Origin: Burkholderiales bacterium
GTDB taxonomy: Bacteria; Pseudomonadota; Gammaproteobacteria; Burkholderiales; Burkholderiaceae_C
NCBI GenBank assembly: GCA_021414305.1
Contig: JAIOOS010000027.1
Span: 62,001-126,000 of the forward strand
Length of the DNA: 64,000 nucleotides
Reading direction: 5' to 3'
Position numbers and translations under genes: made by a program. Every line of letters starts with the position of its first letter. Positions within the stretch are counted from its first letter, which is position 1. This document shows, piece by piece, positions 15,502 through 23,889 of this stretch. Below the pieces are notes generated by a model, which was given only the letters and a program-made list of their open reading frames with translations, made no database searches and had not been told where the DNA came from.

Positions 15502-16128
15502 CTATTTGTCGTTCGTCGCCGGGGCGCGCTCGCTCAGCACCTTGTCGATCAGCCCGTACGCCTTCGACTCCTCGGGATCCATGAAAAAGTCACGTTCCAT
15601 GTCGGCCCGGATCTTCTCGATCGGCTGGCCGGTGCGCTCGGCGTAGATCTTGTTCAGCTGCTCGCGGGTCTTCAGGATCTCCCGGGCATGGATCTCGATG
15701 TCGGTCGCCTGGCCCTGGGCGCCGCCCGAGGGCTGGTGGATCATGACCCGAGAGTTCGGCAGCGCCAGGCGCTTGCCCTTGGCGCCGGCCATCAGCAGGA
15801 ACGAGCCCATGCTGGCGGCGATGCCCATGCACATAGTCGAGACGTCGGGCTTGACGAACTGCATCGTGTCGTAGATCGACAGGCCCGCGCTCACCGAGCC
15901 GCCTGGCGAATTGATGTAGAGATGGATGTCCTTGTCCGGGTTCTCGCTCTCGAGGAAGAGCATCTGCGCGACCACCAGGTTGGCGGTCTGGTCGGTCACC
16001 GGGCCGACCATGAAGATGATGCGCTCGCGCAGGAGCCGGCTGTAGATGTCGTAGGCGCGTTCGCCACGGCCCGACGTTTCGATGACGATGGGCACCATGC
16101 CCAGACCGGTGGTTTCAAGCGCGCTCAT
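15502..16128 (-). CDS. clpP: ATP-dependent Clp protease proteolytic subunit ClpP
   Basis: A 208-residue serine peptidase that forms the double-heptamer barrel of the ClpXP protease. The catalytic Ser106 is in GIAASMGSF and His131 in MIHQPSGG, with the Asp further on. The segment [19 protein letters not shown] is the family signature. A short N-terminal propeptide-like stretch precedes the conserved [16 protein letters not shown]. It is the second gene of the tig-clpP-clpX-lon block, 115 bases after tig. Confidence 0.98.
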   Translation of the reverse strand: MSALETTGLGMVPIVIETSGRGERAYDIYSRLLRERIIFMVGPVTDQTANLVVAQMLFLESENPDKDIHLYINSPGGSVSAGLSIYDTMQFVKPDVSTMCMGIAASMGSFLLMAGAKGKRLALPNSRVMIHQPSGGAQGQATDIEIHAREILKTREQLNKIYAERTGQPIEKIRADMERDFFMDPEESKAYGLIDKVLSERAPATNDK

Positions 16129-16243
16129 CGGAGATCCTCGTTGCTTTCCTGTGACCCATCTCGGGATCGATTATGGGACGGCAAGAAGGCCCCGGAAGCG
16201 TCGTACTGGCCGTTCGGCCGGGCCGCACCGCGGCCCATGTCCG

Positions 16244-17551
16244 TCAGTTGGCCATCAGCTCGTCGAACGGAACCGACTTGTCGGTCACCTTGGCGCGTTC
16301 GAGCACGTGGTTGGCGACGTTGTTCTCGACCACCACGCCCTCCACGTCGGCCATGCGCTGCCGGTCGCTCAGGTACCAGCGCATCACCTCGGCCGGCTTC
16401 TCGTAGCTCTGCGACAGCTCCTCGATATGCGCCTGCAGCTGCTCGGGCTTGGCCTGCAGGTTCTGGCTTCGCACCAGCTCGCCGACGACCAGGCCGAGGC
16501 GAACCCGCTTCTCCGCCTGGCCGGTGAACATCTCGGCCGGGAGCTGCGCGTTCTCGACGTCCTTCATGCCGCGCTTCTTCAGGTCGGCGCGCATGTCCTC
16601 GATCATCCGCTCGGTCTCGCCGGCGACCAGCGCCTTCGGCACCTCGAGCTCGGAGACCTTGACCAGCGCGTCCATCACGCTCGCCTTGTTGCGCGCCTGG
16701 ATCCGGAACTTGACCTCGCGCTCGAGGTTCTTCCGGATGTCGGCGCGCAGCGCCTCGACCGTGCCGCCGCCGATGCCGAGCGACTTGGCGAACGCCTCGT
16801 CGACCTCGGGAAGGTGCTGGGTCTCGATCTTCTTCAGGGTGACCATGAAGTCGGCTTCCTTGCCGGCCACGTCCTTGCCCTGGTAGTCGGCCGGGAACTG
16901 CAGCGGGAAGGTCTTGGAATCACCCGTCTTCATGCCGCGAACGGCGGCGTCGAACTGCTCGAGCATCTGGCCCTCGCCGATGACGAACTGGAAGGCTTCC
17001 GCCTTGCCGCCGTCGAACGGCACGCCGTCGACGGTGCCGGCGAAGTCGATCGTCACCCGGTCGCCGACGGCGGCGGGCTCGACCGCCGGCCGCTGCTGGA
17101 AGGTCCGGCGTTGCTTCCTCAGGATGTCCAGCGTCTTGTCGACCGCCTCGTCGCCCACCTCGGTGGTGACGCGCTCGACCTCGGCGGTAGAGAGGTCGCC
17201 GATCTTCACCTCGGGATAGACCTCGAAGGTCGCGTCGAAGGCGACCTCGCCTTCGGGCGCGCCCTCTTTCTCGGTGATCCGCGGCGGGCCGGCGACGCGC
17301 AGCTTGGCCTCGGTCACGGCCTCGGAGAACACCTGGCCGACCTTGTCGTTCAGGACTTCGCTGTGCACCGTGTAGCCGTAGCGCTGCGAGACCACGCTCA
17401 TCGGCACCTTGCCGGGGCGAAAGCCGTCGGCCTTGACGGTGCGCGAGAGCCGGCGCAGGCGCGACTCGACCTCGGAGGCGATCGTCGCCGCCGGCAGCGA
17501 CAGGGTGATCCGTCGCTCGAGCTTGTCGAGCGTTTCAACTTGAACGGCCAT
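16244..17551 (-). CDS. tig: Trigger factor, ribosome-associated chaperone and peptidyl-prolyl isomerase
   Basis: A 435-residue trigger factor that meets nascent chains at the ribosome exit tunnel. The N-terminal ribosome-binding domain has the signature GFRPGKVPMSVVSQRYG near residues 44-60. The central FKBP-type domain begins DRVTIDFAGTVDG, and the long C-terminal helical chaperone domain follows. Length and order are standard. Gene order tig-clpP-clpX-lon is widely conserved in proteobacteria. tRNA-Leu lies 21 bases upstream on the same strand. Confidence 0.98.
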   Translation of the reverse strand: MAVQVETLDKLERRITLSLPAATIASEVESRLRRLSRTVKADGFRPGKVPMSVVSQRYGYTVHSEVLNDKVGQVFSEAVTEAKLRVAGPPRITEKEGAPEGEVAFDATFEVYPEVKIGDLSTAEVERVTTEVGDEAVDKTLDILRKQRRTFQQRPAVEPAAVGDRVTIDFAGTVDGVPFDGGKAEAFQFVIGEGQMLEQFDAAVRGMKTGDSKTFPLQFPADYQGKDVAGKEADFMVTLKKIETQHLPEVDEAFAKSLGIGGGTVEALRADIRKNLEREVKFRIQARNKASVMDALVKVSELEVPKALVAGETERMIEDMRADLKKRGMKDVENAQLPAEMFTGQAEKRVRLGLVVGELVRSQNLQAKPEQLQAHIEELSQSYEKPAEVMRWYLSDRQRMADVEGVVVENNVANHVLERAKVTDKSVPFDELMAN

Positions 17552-17572
17552 GATGTTTCTTCAAAGGGTTGC

Positions 17573-17659
17573 TGGTGCGCGGGGCGGGACTCGAACCCAC
17601 ACGCCGGTGAAGGCGTCAGGACCTAAACCTGGTGCGTCTACCAATTTCGCCACCCGCGC
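17573..17659 (-). tRNA. tRNA-Leu (anticodon UAG)
   Basis: An 87-base class II tRNA with encoded CCA. The acceptor stem GCGCGGG pairs with CCCGCGC, and a long variable arm CGCCTTCACCGGCG is present. The anticodon loop TTTAGGT gives UAG. The first pair of the anticodon stem appears to be a C-A mismatch. Confidence 0.95.
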
Positions 17660-17671
17660 GGGGGTAACCCG

Positions 17672-20600
17672 CTAGTTTACCGGCTCGGCCCTCACCCGGA
17701 ACCAGGCCGCATACATGGCCGGCAGCGAGAACAGGGTCAGCGCCGTCGCGACGATCAGGCCGCCCATGATCGCCACGGCCATCGGCCCCCAGAAGACGCT
17801 GCGCGAAAGCGGAATCATCGCCAGTACAGCCGCTGCCGCGGTCAGCACGATCGGCCGGCAGCGCCGGACCGCGGCCTCGACGATCGCCGTGCCCGCGGCC
17901 ACGCCGCGCGCGCGATCCTGCTCGATCTGGTCGATCAGGATGACCGAGTTGCGCATGATCATGCCCATCAGGGCGATCACACCGAGCAGCGCGACGAAGC
18001 CGAACGGCCGGTTCAGCAGCAACAGCGCCGCGGCGACGCCGGCGATGCCGAGCGGCGCGGTCAGGAACACCAGCACCGAGCGGCTGAAGCTGTGCAGCTG
18101 CAGCATCAGCAGGGTGAACATGATGAAGAGCATCAGCGGCGCGCCGGCGGCAATCGACCCCTGGCCCTTGCTGCTCTCCTCCACCGCGCCGGCCACCTCG
18201 ATCCGGTAGCCCGGGAGCATCCTTGCGCGCAGCGGCACGAACAGCGGATCGAGCTGCGCCGTCACGGTCGCGCCCTGCAGGTCGTCGACGATGTCGCCCT
18301 GCACCGTCGCCGCGTAGTCGCGGCCCTCGCGCCAGAGGACACCCGGCTCCCAGGCGAAGCGCGCGGTCGCGATCTGGTCGAGCGGCACGCTCTTTCCGCT
18401 GGCGGTCGGCACGTAGGCATTGGCCAAGTCGGAGATCGCGTTGCCGGGCCCGGCGGGCTGACGCAGCACGATGTCGATCAGCTTGTCGCCGTCGCGGTAC
18501 TGGCCGATGTTGCTGCCACCGTTGACGACGTGCGCCGCCTGGGCGATGCCCTGGCTGGTGACGCCGAGCGCCCGCGCCTTGTCCTGGTCGATGTCGAGAT
18601 GCAGCGCCTTGACCGACTCGTTCCAGTTGTCGTTGACGCCGCGCAGGTTCGGGTTGGCCCGCATGATCGCCTTCACCTCGTCGGCATAGGCGCGCACGCG
18701 CGACGCTTCCGGGCCGACGACGCGGAACTGCACCGGATAGGCGACCGGCGGGCCATTGGGCAGCAGCTTTGCGCGCGCCCGGGCCTCGGGAAACTCGGTT
18801 GCGAGCAGCGCCGGCAAGGCGGTGCGCAGCTTCTCGCGCGCCTTCATGTCGCGCGGCATCACGATCAGCTGGCTGGCATTGGTCTGCGGGAAGACCTGAT
18901 CGAGCACGAGCACGAAGCGCTCGGCGCCGCTGCCGACCCAGGTGGTCACGTTCTCCACGCCTTCGAGCCCCAGGATCCGCGCCTCCACCCGTTGGGTCAC
19001 CTCCTGGTTGGCGGCGAACGACGTGCCCTCGGGATACCAGAGGTCGACCAGGACCTCGAGACGGCTCGAATCGGGAAAGAACTGCTGCTGCACCGTGCCC
19101 ATGCCGACCACGCCGAGGGCGAGCGACGCGACCGTCGCGCCGATCGTCGCCCAGCGATGGCGCACGCACCAGGCGACGACGCTGCGAAAGCGCGCGTAGA
19201 ACGGGCTGTCGAACAGCTCGTGCGGCGGCTCGTGGGACCCCGCCTTGCGCCGCTCCTCGAGCAGCACCGTGCCGAGGTAAGGCACGAAGTACACCGAGAC
19301 CAGCCAGGAGATCAGGAGCGCCGCGGCAGTCACCGCGAAGATCGCGAAGGTGTACTCGCCGACGGTCGACTGGGCCAGGCCGATCGGCAGGAAGCCGACC
19401 GCGGTGATCAGCGTGCCGGTGAGCATCGGCATCGCCGTGGCCTCGTAGGCGAAGGTCGCGGCGCGCGCCTTGTCGAAGCCCTCCTCGAGCTTACGCACCA
19501 TCATCTCCACGGCGATGATCGCGTCGTCGACGAGCAGACCCAGGGCGATGATCAGCGAGCCGAGCGAGATCTTGTGCAGTCCGACGCCGGCGTAGTACAT
19601 GACGACGAACGTGATCGAGAGGACCAGCGGGATCGTGATCGCGACCACCAGCCCCGGCCGCCAGTCGAGGCGCAGCGGCTTGAAGTGCAGGCCCAGGGCG
19701 ACGAAGCTGACGGCGAGCACGATCAGGATCGCCTCGACCAGGGTGCCGACGAACTCGTTGACCGAGCCCGACACGACCTTGGCCTGGTTCTGGAACTGGT
19801 GCAGCTCGAGGCCTGCCGGCAGGTCGGCGCGGATGTGCCCGGAGGTCTTCTCCAGCGCCTTGCCGAGGGCGATGATGTCGCCGCCGCGCGCCATCGAGAT
19901 GCCGAGGGCGATCACCTCCTTGCCGCGGTCGCGCACCTTGACCTGCGGCGGGTCGATCGTCGCCCGGCGGATCTCGGCGATGTCGCCGAGCTTGAACGCC
20001 GAGGCGCCGGCGCGGATGGGGAGGCGCCGCAAGTCGTCGAGCGAATTGAACTGGCCGGCGACGCGCACCTGGATCGAATCGGTGGGGGCGGTGATCGTGC
20101 CGCCCGACTCGATCGCGTTCTGCTGGCCGAGCTGCGCCAGCACCTGGTTGAAGTCGAGGCCGAGCGGCGCGAGCCGGCGCTGCGAGATCTCGACGAACAC
20201 CTTCTCGTCCTGGGCGCCGAAGATCGCGACCTTGTTGACGTCCTTCACCTTCAGCAGGCGTTGCCGCACGTCGTCGGCGTGGTCCTTCAGCTCGGCGTAG
20301 CTGTAGCCGTCGGCCGAAAGCGCGTAGATCGTGCCGTAGACGTCGCCGAATTCGTCGTTGAAGAACGGGCCGACAACGCCCGGCGGCAGCGTGCCGCGCA
20401 TGTCGCCGAGCTTCTTTCGCACCGTGTACCAGATCTGCGGCATCTCCTTCGGCGGCGAGGAGTCGCGCACCTGGAACAGGATCAGCGCTTCACCCGGCTT
20501 CGAGTAGCTGCGGATGCGGTCGGCGTACGGCACCTCCTGCAGGCCCTTCTCGAGCTTGTCGGTCACCTGCTCGGCGACCTGCTGCGCCGTCGCGCCGGGC

Positions 20601-20812
20601 CAGAAGACGCGGATCGCCATGGCCCGGAAGGTGAACGGCGGATCCTCGTCCTGGCCGAGCTGGAAATACGCCGCCGCGCCCAACACCAGGAGGACGACGA
20701 GCAGGTAGCGCGTCAGCGCGCGGTGTTCCAGCGCCCAGCGCGAGATGTTGAGCCGCTGCCGGCCGGGCGGGGCGGGCTCGGCCGGGGGCTCGGTAGACGC
20801 GACGGTGCTCAT
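17672..20812 (-). CDS. RND efflux transporter permease (AcrB/HAE-1-like)
   Basis: A 1046-residue inner-membrane proton-driven exporter of the resistance-nodulation-division superfamily. After a Pro-rich N-terminal stretch, TM1 (YLLVVLLVLGAAAYF) is followed by a porter domain, then the TM2-TM6 block. In that block GLLVDDAIIAVEMM carries the proton-relay Asp pair. A second porter domain follows, then the TM8-TM12 block ending VALLGVIALMGMIMRNSVILIDQ. Length is typical. The ATG overlaps the stop of the adaptor gene by four bases (ATGA). No outer-membrane factor gene is present, so it probably uses a TolC-like protein encoded elsewhere. Substrates cannot be inferred. Confidence 0.93.
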   Translation of the reverse strand: MSTVASTEPPAEPAPPGRQRLNISRWALEHRALTRYLLVVLLVLGAAAYFQLGQDEDPPFTFRAMAIRVFWPGATAQQVAEQVTDKLEKGLQEVPYADRIRSYSKPGEALILFQVRDSSPPKEMPQIWYTVRKKLGDMRGTLPPGVVGPFFNDEFGDVYGTIYALSADGYSYAELKDHADDVRQRLLKVKDVNKVAIFGAQDEKVFVEISQRRLAPLGLDFNQVLAQLGQQNAIESGGTITAPTDSIQVRVAGQFNSLDDLRRLPIRAGASAFKLGDIAEIRRATIDPPQVKVRDRGKEVIALGISMARGGDIIALGKALEKTSGHIRADLPAGLELHQFQNQAKVVSGSVNEFVGTLVEAILIVLAVSFVALGLHFKPLRLDWRPGLVVAITIPLVLSITFVVMYYAGVGLHKISLGSLIIALGLLVDDAIIAVEMMVRKLEEGFDKARAATFAYEATAMPMLTGTLITAVGFLPIGLAQSTVGEYTFAIFAVTAAALLISWLVSVYFVPYLGTVLLEERRKAGSHEPPHELFDSPFYARFRSVVAWCVRHRWATIGATVASLALGVVGMGTVQQQFFPDSSRLEVLVDLWYPEGTSFAANQEVTQRVEARILGLEGVENVTTWVGSGAERFVLVLDQVFPQTNASQLIVMPRDMKAREKLRTALPALLATEFPEARARAKLLPNGPPVAYPVQFRVVGPEASRVRAYADEVKAIMRANPNLRGVNDNWNESVKALHLDIDQDKARALGVTSQGIAQAAHVVNGGSNIGQYRDGDKLIDIVLRQPAGPGNAISDLANAYVPTASGKSVPLDQIATARFAWEPGVLWREGRDYAATVQGDIVDDLQGATVTAQLDPLFVPLRARMLPGYRIEVAGAVEESSKGQGSIAAGAPLMLFIMFTLLMLQLHSFSRSVLVFLTAPLGIAGVAAALLLLNRPFGFVALLGVIALMGMIMRNSVILIDQIEQDRARGVAAGTAIVEAAVRRCRPIVLTAAAAVLAMIPLSRSVFWGPMAVAIMGGLIVATALTLFSLPAMYAAWFRVRAEPVN

Positions 20813-22026
20813 CGCAGTACGGCGGAGGTGGCGGTCACGGGCGAGGCGGCGACCGCCGCGGCCGCCGGCGGCGAAAGCGTCGTCGCGGCGGCCCGGCCGA
20901 GTCGTGCCGGCGCGGAGGCGCTGCCGAGCGGCGCTTCCGGGTCGGTGTACAGCCGGACCTTCTGCCCGGCGCTGAGGACGTGGACACCGGCGGTCACTAC
21001 CCGGTCGCCGGGCGCCAGGCCGGCGACGACGACCGCCTCGCTGCCCTCGGCGCCGCCGAGGCTCACCGGCCGCGAGACCGCCGTCATCGAGGCCTGATCG
21101 ACCACCCAGACGATGCTTCGGCCATGCTCCTCCTTCAGCGCCGAGAGCGGAATGCGGGCGACGCCGGCGACCCGCGGCGCGGCGATCGTCACCGTCGCGG
21201 TTTGCCCGAGGCGCGGTGGCGTCGCCGCGACGCCGAGGTCGGCCTTGACCAGGAAGGTGCGGGTCGCAGGATCGGCCGCCGCCGAGATCTCGCGGATCGT
21301 CGCCGGCACCTCGTCGCCGCTGCTCCAGAGTCGCACGCCGATGCTGCCGTGGCGCACCATGACCGCCTGGACCAGCGCCACCTTGTCCTCGGGCACCGAG
21401 AAGACGACGTCGCGCGGACCGTCGTGGGCGAGGCGCAGCACCGGCGCGCCGGCGGCGACCACCATGCCCGGCTCGACATCCACGCCGGTGACCACGCCGC
21501 CGACGTCGGCGGTCAGCGCTGCGTAGCCCGCCTGGTTGCCCTGCACGCCCGACTGCGCCCGCGCCTGCGCGAGCTGCGCCTGGGCGACCTTGAGCGAGGT
21601 CTCGCGCCGCTCGAGCTCGGCGCCGCTGATGAAGCCCTGGTCCTTCAGGTCGCGGTAGCGTGTGAAGTCGGCCTCGGCCTGCTGCAGGTTGACCGCGGCG
21701 CTGGCGACGCCGGCGCGGGCAACGTCTTCGCCCAGGCGCAGGTCGCGGGGATCGAGGCGGGCGAGAACCTGACCGGCCTTGACCGCGTCGCCGACGTTGA
21801 CCGGCCGCTCGACCATCTTGCCGCCGACACGAAAGCCGAGCCGCGACTCGGTCCGCGCCCGGATCTCGCCCGCGTATTCGTGCTTGCTGCCGGCTGACGC
21901 AGGCGCGATCACCATGGTCTTGACCGCGCGCACGGGCTCGGGCGGCGGCGCCGACTTCGAGCACGCGGCCAGGCCCAGGAGCAGCGACGACGAAAGGAGC
22001 ACGGCAGACGGAAAACGGGGGTTCAT
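20809..22026 (-). CDS. RND efflux periplasmic adaptor (membrane fusion lipoprotein)
   Basis: A 405-residue HlyD/AcrA-type adaptor joining the RND permease to an outer-membrane channel. The ATG at 22026 gives a lipoprotein signal (LLLGLAACSK) and has GGAG seven bases upstream. The family signature VRAVKTMVIAPASAGS leads into a beta-barrel. Then come the lipoyl half-motif (GFRVGGKMVERPVNVGDAVK), a helical hairpin rich in Ala, Gln and Arg, and the second lipoyl half (GVVTGVDVEPGMVV). The open frame reaches 22110, but that extension overlaps the promoter and operator. It is the first gene of the efflux operon. Confidence 0.93.
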   Translation of the reverse strand: MNPRFPSAVLLSSSLLLGLAACSKSAPPPEPVRAVKTMVIAPASAGSKHEYAGEIRARTESRLGFRVGGKMVERPVNVGDAVKAGQVLARLDPRDLRLGEDVARAGVASAAVNLQQAEADFTRYRDLKDQGFISGAELERRETSLKVAQAQLAQARAQSGVQGNQAGYAALTADVGGVVTGVDVEPGMVVAAGAPVLRLAHDGPRDVVFSVPEDKVALVQAVMVRHGSIGVRLWSSGDEVPATIREISAAADPATRTFLVKADLGVAATPPRLGQTATVTIAAPRVAGVARIPLSALKEEHGRSIVWVVDQASMTAVSRPVSLGGAEGSEAVVVAGLAPGDRVVTAGVHVLSAGQKVRLYTDPEAPLGSASAPARLGRAAATTLSPPAAAAVAASPVTATSAVLR

Positions 22027-22051
22027 TGCGAGCGCTCCGATGGCGTAACTG

Positions 22052-22094
22052 ACTGACCGGTCAGTAATATACGGGCCGTCCGCCACATCGTCAA
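22052..22094 (-). promoter_or_regulatory. Promoter with TetR-type operator for the RND operon
   Basis: On the minus strand TTGACG (22089-22094) is followed after 17 bases by TATATT (22066-22071), a good sigma70 promoter. Directly after the -10 lies the perfect 14-bp palindrome ACTGACCGGTCAGT (22052-22065), which covers the predicted start of transcription. This form is typical of TetR/AcrR operators. No TetR gene is in the window. Confidence 0.75.
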
Positions 22095-22165
22095 ACGGAA
22101 TGAGTCGCAACCCGGCCGATTGATCGCCGCACGGCCCGAAGCATCCGGCATGGAGAATCGCTGCC

Positions 22166-23017
22166 GTGCCCGTCGAACATTACGAGAACTTTCCGGTCGC
22201 TTCGCTGCTGTGCCCGCCGGCGCTGCGCCCGGCGATCGAAGCGATCTATGCCTTCGCCCGCACCGCCGACGACATCGCCGACGAGGGCGACGCCACCGCC
22301 GGCGAGCGGTTCGAAACGCTGACCGCCTACCGCGCCTCGCTTGCCGCGGTCGCCGCGGGTCGTCCCGCCTCGGGATGGCCGCGCGTGTTCGAGCCGCTGG
22401 CAGCTGCGATCGCGCGGCACCGCCTGCCGGTCGAGCTGCTCGATGCCCTGCTCGACGCCTTCATCCAGGACCTGACCGTCGACCGCTACGCCGATCGGCC
22501 CGCCCTGCTCGACTACTGCCGTCGCTCGGCCAATCCCGTCGGCCGCCTGTTGCTGCACCTCTACGGCGTCGGCGGCGCCGACCAGCTCGCCCGCTCCGAC
22601 GCCATCTGCACCGCCCTGCAGCTCGCGAATTTCTGGCAGGACCTCGGCCGCGACACGCAGCGCGGCCGCCTCTACCTGCCCGAGGCCGATTGCCGCCGCC
22701 ACGGCGTCGATCCGCAGGACGTGCGTTCCGGCCGCGACAGCGAGGCCGTGCGCCGCCTGGTGCTCGACGTCGTCGCCTGGGCGCGCAGCCTGATGCGCTT
22801 CGGCGCGCCGCTGGTCCACGCCGTGCCGGGGCGCGCCGGCTGGGAGTTGCGCCTCGTCGTCCAGGGCGGGCTGCGGGTGCTCGAGCGCATCGACCGCCTC
22901 GACGGCGCCACCTTGCGCGAGCGGCCGAAGCTCGGCTGGGCCGACACGCCGACGATCGCTTGGCGTGCGCTGCGGATGCGCCGCGGCAGCGTCGCCCCGA
23001 CCGAGCGGGCCGCATGA
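22166..23017 (+). CDS. hpnC: Squalene synthase-like protein HpnC
   Basis: A 283-residue trans-isoprenyl diphosphate synthase-like enzyme. In the HpnCDE route, HpnD makes presqualene diphosphate from two farnesyl diphosphates, HpnC turns it into hydroxysqualene, and HpnE reduces that to squalene. It starts at GTG with GGAG about ten bases upstream, and begins VEHYENFPVASLLCP. Asp-rich motifs are TADDIADEGD near residues 34-43 and NFWQDLGRDTQRGR near 152-165, both typical of the family. It is the first gene of hpnCDE and is divergent from the RND operon. Confidence 0.93.
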   Translation: MPVEHYENFPVASLLCPPALRPAIEAIYAFARTADDIADEGDATAGERFETLTAYRASLAAVAAGRPASGWPRVFEPLAAAIARHRLPVELLDALLDAFIQDLTVDRYADRPALLDYCRRSANPVGRLLLHLYGVGGADQLARSDAICTALQLANFWQDLGRDTQRGRLYLPEADCRRHGVDPQDVRSGRDSEAVRRLVLDVVAWARSLMRFGAPLVHAVPGRAGWELRLVVQGGLRVLERIDRLDGATLRERPKLGWADTPTIAWRALRMRRGSVAPTERAA

Positions 23018-23036
23018 GCATCGCCCTGACCGCCCG

Positions 23037-23885
23037 ATGCACGCCGCGATGACGCCGGAGCAGTACGTCCAGGAGAAGGCCGTCGCCAGCGGCTCGAGCT
23101 TCTACTACGCCTTTCTGTTCCTGCCGCCGCCGCGGCGGGCGGCGATCACCGCCTTCTACGCGTTCTGCCGCGAGGTCGACGACGTCGTCGACGAGGTCTC
23201 CGACCGCGGCGTCGCCGCGGCCAAGCTCGCCTGGTGGCAGGGCGAGATCGCCGCGAGCTGGGCCGGCAATCCGAGCCACCCGGTGATGAAGGCGCTGCTG
23301 CCGCACACCGGCGCCTACGCGATCGAGCCGCGCCATCTTCTGGCGGTGATCGAAGGCTGCCAGATGGACCTCGACCAGTCGCGCTACCTCGACTTCCCCG
23401 GCCTGGCGCGCTACTGCGACCTGGTCGCCGGTGTCGTCGGGGAGGTCGCGGCGAACATCTTCGGGCGGGAGAGCGAATCGACGGTCGCCTACGCGCACAA
23501 GCTCGGCCTGGCGATGCAGCTCACCAACATCATTCGAGACATCGGCGACGACGCCCGGCGCGGCAGGATCTACCTGCCGATGGACGAGCTGAAGCAGTTC
23601 GACGTGAAGGCGAACGAGCTGCTCGAGCGCCAGTACAGCGATCGCTTCACCGCGCTGATGCGCTTCCAGGCGGAGCGGGCGCACCGCACCTACGACGAGG
23701 CGCTGGCCCTGCTCGACCCCGCCGACCGGCGCGCCCAGAAGCCGGGGCTGATGATGGCCAACATCTATCGCGCGCTGTTGCGCGAGATCGAGGCCGACGG
23801 CTTTCACGTCCTGCACCAGCGGATCTCGCTCACGCCGCTCAGGAAGCTCTGGATCGCGATGCGCACGAACTGGCGCGGTCGATAG
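23037..23885 (+). CDS. hpnD: Presqualene diphosphate synthase HpnD
   Basis: About 282 residues. It condenses two farnesyl diphosphates to presqualene diphosphate. Motifs: FYAFCREVDDVVDEV (first Asp-rich motif), and AMQLTNIIRDIGDDARRGR (second). An ATG at 23049, giving MTPEQYVQEKAVASG, matches the common family start and would shorten the protein by four residues. Neither start has a clear ribosome site. It lies 19 bases after hpnC. Confidence 0.93.
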   Translation: MHAAMTPEQYVQEKAVASGSSFYYAFLFLPPPRRAAITAFYAFCREVDDVVDEVSDRGVAAAKLAWWQGEIAASWAGNPSHPVMKALLPHTGAYAIEPRHLLAVIEGCQMDLDQSRYLDFPGLARYCDLVAGVVGEVAANIFGRESESTVAYAHKLGLAMQLTNIIRDIGDDARRGRIYLPMDELKQFDVKANELLERQYSDRFTALMRFQAERAHRTYDEALALLDPADRRAQKPGLMMANIYRALLREIEADGFHVLHQRISLTPLRKLWIAMRTNWRGR

Positions 23886-23889
23886 AGTG

